Source: Montifringilla adamsi
Taxonomy: Eukaryota > Chordata > Aves > Passeriformes > Passeridae
Direction of reading: 5' to 3'
NCBI GenBank assembly: GCA_017590115.1
Contig: JAGGNK010009114.1
Coordinates: 17,505,937 to 17,569,936 of the forward strand
DNA: 64,000 nt
This document shows positions 60,301-64,000 of the stretch, in pieces (the first letter of the stretch is position 1; every line of letters starts with the position of its first letter). A program made the translations under genes and the position numbers. Below the pieces are notes generated by a model that was not told the DNA's origin, ran no database searches, and was given only the letters and a program-made list of their open reading frames with translations.

Positions 60301-63012
60301 AGGTAAAAAAGACTGAAACAGGTACAGCTTGCTCAAAACAGACATTTTCTCCTAACTTACACAGCCTGTTGCACACCAAATTATCAAATCATAACCAAGG
60401 ATCACTTCTGTCTTCTGCTACAAGGCAGAAGCAGCCCAGAAACATAATGAACTGAGTGTCATCAGGACATCACTGACACAAAGATTAACCCTTTCCCAAC
60501 TAAATTATATACCAGCTTTTCTTGAAATAGTTCTTACAGTCTAGGGGAAGATTTGATTTTAAGGACAGTGCAACCACTCCCTTTAACACTGCTGTGATAT
60601 AGTGAGAAAGAAAGCTGTAGAACAGACTGCTCAGGACTTCCTTTCCTGCTTCAGCTATCCTTTGAAAGTGCCCTTCACTCACAAACTGGTGAATCCTCAT
60701 TTAATCTCCTGCTCAGTGGGATCCAGTCAAAGGGCAGCTCCTCCTCCCCTCCTGGAGAGAGCAGTGCCGCAAAGTCAGCGAGCTGGAGGGCCACCAGGGG
60801 AAGGGAATTCGTGACCTCCTGGCTCTAGGCTATGAGTTTGACCAACTGAGCCATGCCTAAATGATCTCCCAGTTAATTTTTCACAGACTTAACTGAATCA
60901 GCAAGTCCCAGCTACAGGTAAAACTACTTCGAGCATAATCCCAGGTATATATTTAGCCTAGCTCATGTGGATACTCAAGTACAGGTACCTTTCTTAAATT
61001 CAGGAATGCTGATATCCTCAAACTACTGACAGAGAGATGATGCCTTTCCTGGGCTGCATCATTGTTCTGAGAGCCTCGTTTACACAGGGATCAGAAAATA
61101 ATCATACACAGAATGAGTATTCTGTGTATGAGAATCCAGAACCAGTGCCCCCACTTAATACAGCTGTGCACATGCAATGGATGGCAGAACAGGAATACAC
61201 CTGCAGTGTCCTGCTGTGACAGCTGTCACCCAAAGGTCCCACAGCAACAGCTGATGTCTCATTCTGAAGCTGCTTGGAAAACACGGCAAATCAAAGCCAC
61301 ACTATGTGCAGCACAGCAGCTACTTGCTGAGCACAGCACAGCTCAATTATTCTACAGAGAAGTGCCAGAACTCCCACCTCTCATTCCTGGTTTATCTTTT
61401 CCTGCTTTTCCCTGGGAGGCACCTCATGCAAATCCTGAAGAACCTTTCCACACCACAAGAATACAGAGGCATAAAGCACGGTGTTTTCAACATCAGTCTT
61501 AACTTCTGAAAAACCCACCAGTCCCACAAGGTCAGTGAATTCTGAGGGGCATTAAAAACAATGCCAGGGACAATCTGAAAAGGTCCTGCTAGAAATGTTA
61601 GCTCTGGAGGATTCTCAGACAAAAAATACGAAGGTCACTGAGTCAAGGTGAGCTGAGAAGCATGCAAGCAGGAAAACTTGCCAATAAAAGGCACTCCTTC
61701 AGAACATAATGTTTTGTCTGACTGCTTTATCAGAAAATCAATTTACAACTGCTTCTTACTACTCTGAACTGAAAAAGACAGAGGTGCAAAGGCTCTAAAT
61801 CAAGAAGAGGAAGATAGGCAGAGTAGGGCAGCCCTCATTCACTAAAGCATTAAACATTTTCTACTTTTGCATTTTAGAGAAATCCAGACTGTTATTTTCT
61901 TTCCCTGAGAGTGTTTTTTGCTTGGCTGTTTTGATTTTCAAGCAGTACAATTTCTGCTACCCATGGTTAAAATAATCTTGTGTCAGTCACCCAATGCTCT
62001 GGAGCAGTCTGGTCTATTTTATTAATCTTTTCATGGCCAAATATCTTCAGAGATGCCTAAAACAGCTAATTTAGAATAAACCTGTTGTAGAGAAGAATAA
62101 AAGCCTTAGATTTCAAACCAAGGACTTTGGTAACAAAACCATCACAGACTGATAGGGAAATTCTGGCAACACCTTCCAGAAGGTTTAGTTCAAACTTCCA
62201 CCATGCATGAGGCAGATTAAAAGATCCAACTTGGAAATCAATCTACAATGATTAACTTTAAATGTAATTTGAATTGATCTACTTAAAATGTTATGTCCCT
62301 TTATTCTTGCTTTACTTCAGAATACTTTCAGCTTCGTATATATGAGTTCTCTCACAAAAAGGAAAATGCAATTTGCCCCTCCCTTTGCTTCCTCCTCTGC
62401 CACTGCAGCATGGCCTCTGTCCATTTTCTCCTGTTACTCACCAGTTCCCAATTTCAGCATTCAGTTTTCACACACAGTTCTGCTTGAACACAGCCTTTGT
62501 TTTCCCCAGTACATTTTGTATTCTTACCTGTACACACAGAGGCAGCACGGTGCCCCCAGCATGCTCTAAAAAGTAATTAAATATGCACTTTTTTCCTACA
62601 GTTCTCAACCTCACCAGAATAAGCAGGGAAATCCTGGGAAATTAACAAACAGTGGCATACCACTCCAGACAGCTCCAAGTCCATATAAATAGCTCTGACA
62701 GTCTCCACTTTTTTCCTCCTTGTTTCAGCATGTAAAAATCCTGTCTTTTCATGCCTGGGAGACGTAATACTGATTTGTTCCACTGTTGAGATGGTTCTAC
62801 GCATTTGCCTGTTAAGCCTCACAGGTCCTACATTTCTTCAGCAGGTCCATATTGCTTTTCCAGTAGCTGAAAGGCTCACTCACCTCCTTGTGGGAATCCT
62901 TATGTGCTTCCAGTGTTTTCATGATAGTCAACTCCGCATAGTTCTTAAACCTCGCTGGCTGGTTCCGCAGGATCTCCCGCAGGACTCGCAGTGCCAGGGC
63001 CCTGATTGAATG
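48310..63012 (-). CDS. CLASP1: CLASP1, CLIP-associating protein 1 (C-terminal four coding exons, partial)
   Basis: CLASPs bind microtubule plus ends and kinetochores and stabilise microtubules with TOG (HEAT-repeat) domains; the C-terminal domain binds CLIP-170/CLIP-115, CENP-E and other partners (family knowledge). Minus-strand exons 63012-62884, 52617-52411, 50254-50138 and 48396-48310 give 179 codons plus a TAA stop, all joining on whole codons. They encode the HEAT-like C-terminal domain (RALALRVLREIL, QPARFKNYAELTIMKTLEAH, EEAASTLASSIHPEQC, ESLHQLLPDIIPGLLQ, RKASVFCLVAIYSVIGEELK) and the tail ending SDVSTHS. CLASP1 and CLASP2 are very similar here. I choose CLASP1 because of the neighbour TFCP2L1 (CLASP2 is next to UBP1) and because I recall this Ser/Asn-rich tail as CLASP1's. 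Upstream exons lie beyond the right edge. No break is seen. Confidence 0.9.
48397..50137 (-). other. CLASP1: CLASP1 last intron
   Basis: 1.7-kb intron between the last two coding exons. A short A-rich run lies beside the acceptor (48,402-48,420). No exon, RNA gene or repeat is recognised otherwise. Confidence 0.85.
50138..50254 (-). CDS. CLASP1: CLASP1 coding exon (penultimate)
   Basis: 117 nt, 39 codons. It encodes GYDNTESSVRKASVFCLVAI, then YSVIGEELKPHLAQLTGSK. The acceptor is TTTCCAG and the donor AAG|GTACAAG. If the donor were skipped, reading through would add only three residues before a stop. Confidence 0.96.
50255..52410 (-). other. CLASP1: CLASP1 penultimate intron
   Basis: 2.2-kb intron with a GC-richer middle (50,700-51,200). 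Open frames there (for example 51,003-51,362 minus) have no recognised domain. Confidence 0.85.
52411..52617 (-). CDS. CLASP1: CLASP1 coding exon (third from last)
   Basis: 207 nt, 69 codons. It starts VVRAAEEAASTLASSIHPEQ, continues CIKVLCPIIQTADYPINLAA and ends IIPGLLQ. The acceptor is TTTCAG and the donor CAG|GTACGG. Conserved HEAT-like helices of the C-terminal interaction domain. Confidence 0.96.
52618..62883 (-). other. CLASP1: CLASP1 intron (10.3 kb)
   Basis: Large intron, mostly unique and AT-rich. It holds short direct repeats (55,316-55,361 with atattttagtataaacc twice; 58,920-58,942 aatgtacaat twice) and a tRNA-like relic on the minus strand at 60,778-60,860. I looked for U4atac snRNA, which in human lies in a CLASP1 intron, and did not see it. 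Confidence 0.8.
60778..60860 (-). pseudogene. tRNA-derived relic (tRNA pseudogene or SINE head)
   Basis: The minus strand reads GGCATGGCTCAGTTGGTCAA, matching a pol III A box (TGGCTCAGTTGG). After about 30 nt comes AGGAGGTCACGAATTCCC, a damaged B-box/T-arm-like segment. The cloverleaf does not close properly, so it is a relic rather than a working tRNA. No SINE body is recognised beside it. Confidence 0.4.
62884..63012 (-). CDS. CLASP1: CLASP1 coding exon (fourth from last)
   Basis: 129 nt, 43 codons. It encodes HSIRALALRVLREILRNQPA, then RFKNYAELTIMKTLEAHKDS and HKE, HEAT helices of the C-terminal domain. The acceptor is TGACACAG and the donor GAG|GTGAGTG. Confidence 0.96.
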
Positions 63013-64000
63013 CTGTGTCAGGAAAAACAGACATTAGAAAAAGATTAGAAAGAGTCACTTCCCAAAATTGTAGTTTGAAGTGAATTCTCATGGCTCATTA
63101 GAAATTTGCATGGCTCCCTACTCCACCAGCTCCAGTGGAGTGAGCAGTGGAATCAATGTAACAAAATTGAGAATTGGGGTCCTTGCTTGCTCTTGCACAA
63201 AAAGCCACATAAAATGACTGTTCTCATATATACAAGAATCTGAATGACTACTTTCCTAAATTCCATATTCTTTTGGCAATGAAGTACAAATTTGTACTCA
63301 CAGGAGGACATCTACATTACATGATCATGTATGTTCTGCCTTTCCTCTTCTGCTTAGCTTGGCAGATATCAAACTGGGCTCTGTTCATGCCACAAAGCTG
63401 CTTTTCACGTACTAAAGCAGCACAACTGACTCTTCCTGTAACTCCTATGGAAATTACTTTCAAGGACTTAAGTTACTGTAGTCAACACTGACCTATGTCT
63501 TCATCCTTCATATCAAAAGACCATGGACAGAGGGAATTTATAACACCTGTTTCAATTTCATAACTTACATTAAATTTTTGACCTGTGCCCACTCCAAATA
63601 GGTGTCATTATTTCAGCAGAGGAATACATACATCATCCTCTTCAGCCTTTAAAATATGTGCTTTGCTATTCATCTGCAAAATTCACACAGTAGCACAATT
63701 CACGTGTACTTAAGACAAAGTCACCAGACCTTCTGATATTTTTCTGATGGTGCTATCAATTAAACACGTAGAACTAGAGCAGTTCATGCTTAAACTAAGA
63801 ACAATGACTGAGAAAATGTCAGCAACCTATCCTGCTTCAGAATTAACATTTCTGAGAGTATGATATATATTTTACAAGGAGTATAAGAAATACAACAGAT
63901 TTTTGAATCTGTGAGTGCTTCGAAGCCTCAATACAGTAATGTTCAGATGGAGCATGGTCCTGATGTGAAGGTGCAGTGGGGTGTTGAGCCTTTACTAAAT
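63013..64000 (-). other. CLASP1: CLASP1 intron (partial, right edge)
   Basis: Intron upstream of the exon ending at 63,012, starting from the acceptor TGACACAG. No further CLASP1 exon is visible before the window ends. Confidence 0.8.

Noticed and set aside
52618..62883. U4atac snRNA gene expected in a CLASP1 intron by analogy with human
   Set aside because: No match to the remembered U4atac sequence in any CLASP1 intron in the window; it probably lies in a more 5' intron.

Overview
The window is vertebrate nuclear DNA, almost certainly from a bird. Coding exons are short and far apart, bounded by GT-AG introns. The interspersed repeats I recognise are mainly CR1 LINE fragments of the avian type, and I saw no Alu- or L1-like mammalian repeats. 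One CR1 3' fragment (31,088-31,340) resembles a neoavian or songbird-type subfamily from memory, so a neoavian bird is the best guess. There are no prokaryotic-type genes; nearly all long open frames are chance frames in introns or intergenic DNA.

Two protein-coding genes are present, both on the minus strand and both incomplete in the window. (1) TFCP2L1 (grainyhead/CP2-family transcription factor, also called LBP-9/CRTR-1): the first eight coding exons lie between 23,302 and 601. They carry the ATG, the short family-specific N-terminus and the whole CP2 DNA-binding region. Later exons, for the SAM-like and C-terminal oligomerisation regions, lie beyond the left edge. The 5' end sits in a CpG island (about 22,960-23,720) with a TATA-like box at 23,418-23,423. 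(2) CLASP1 (microtubule plus-end CLASP): the last four coding exons lie between 63,012 and 48,310, giving the C-terminal 179 residues and the stop codon. A putative 3'UTR of about 4 kb ends near an AATAAA at 44,278-44,283. All exon junctions keep phase, so both genes look intact here.

Layout: 1-23,302 TFCP2L1 exons and introns; about 23,300-23,720 promoter/CpG island; about 23.7-44.3 kb intergenic, with CR1 relics at 28.75-29.58, 31.09-31.34 and 41.99-43.25 kb, a relic of an older LINE at 36.29 kb, and several tandem duplications; 44.3-48.3 kb CLASP1 3'UTR; 48.3-64 kb CLASP1 3' exons and introns. The tandem TFCP2L1-CLASP1 order matches the human 2q14 arrangement and parallels the paralogous UBP1-CLASP2 pair.

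I found no previously undescribed gene system. The most checkable signals are a G-quadruplex motif just downstream of the TFCP2L1 exon 2 donor, another at the promoter, a perfect 12-bp-arm hairpin in intron 1, three Pumilio-type motifs in the CLASP1 3'UTR, a tRNA-like relic in a CLASP1 intron, and a 224-codon intergenic open frame of unknown meaning.
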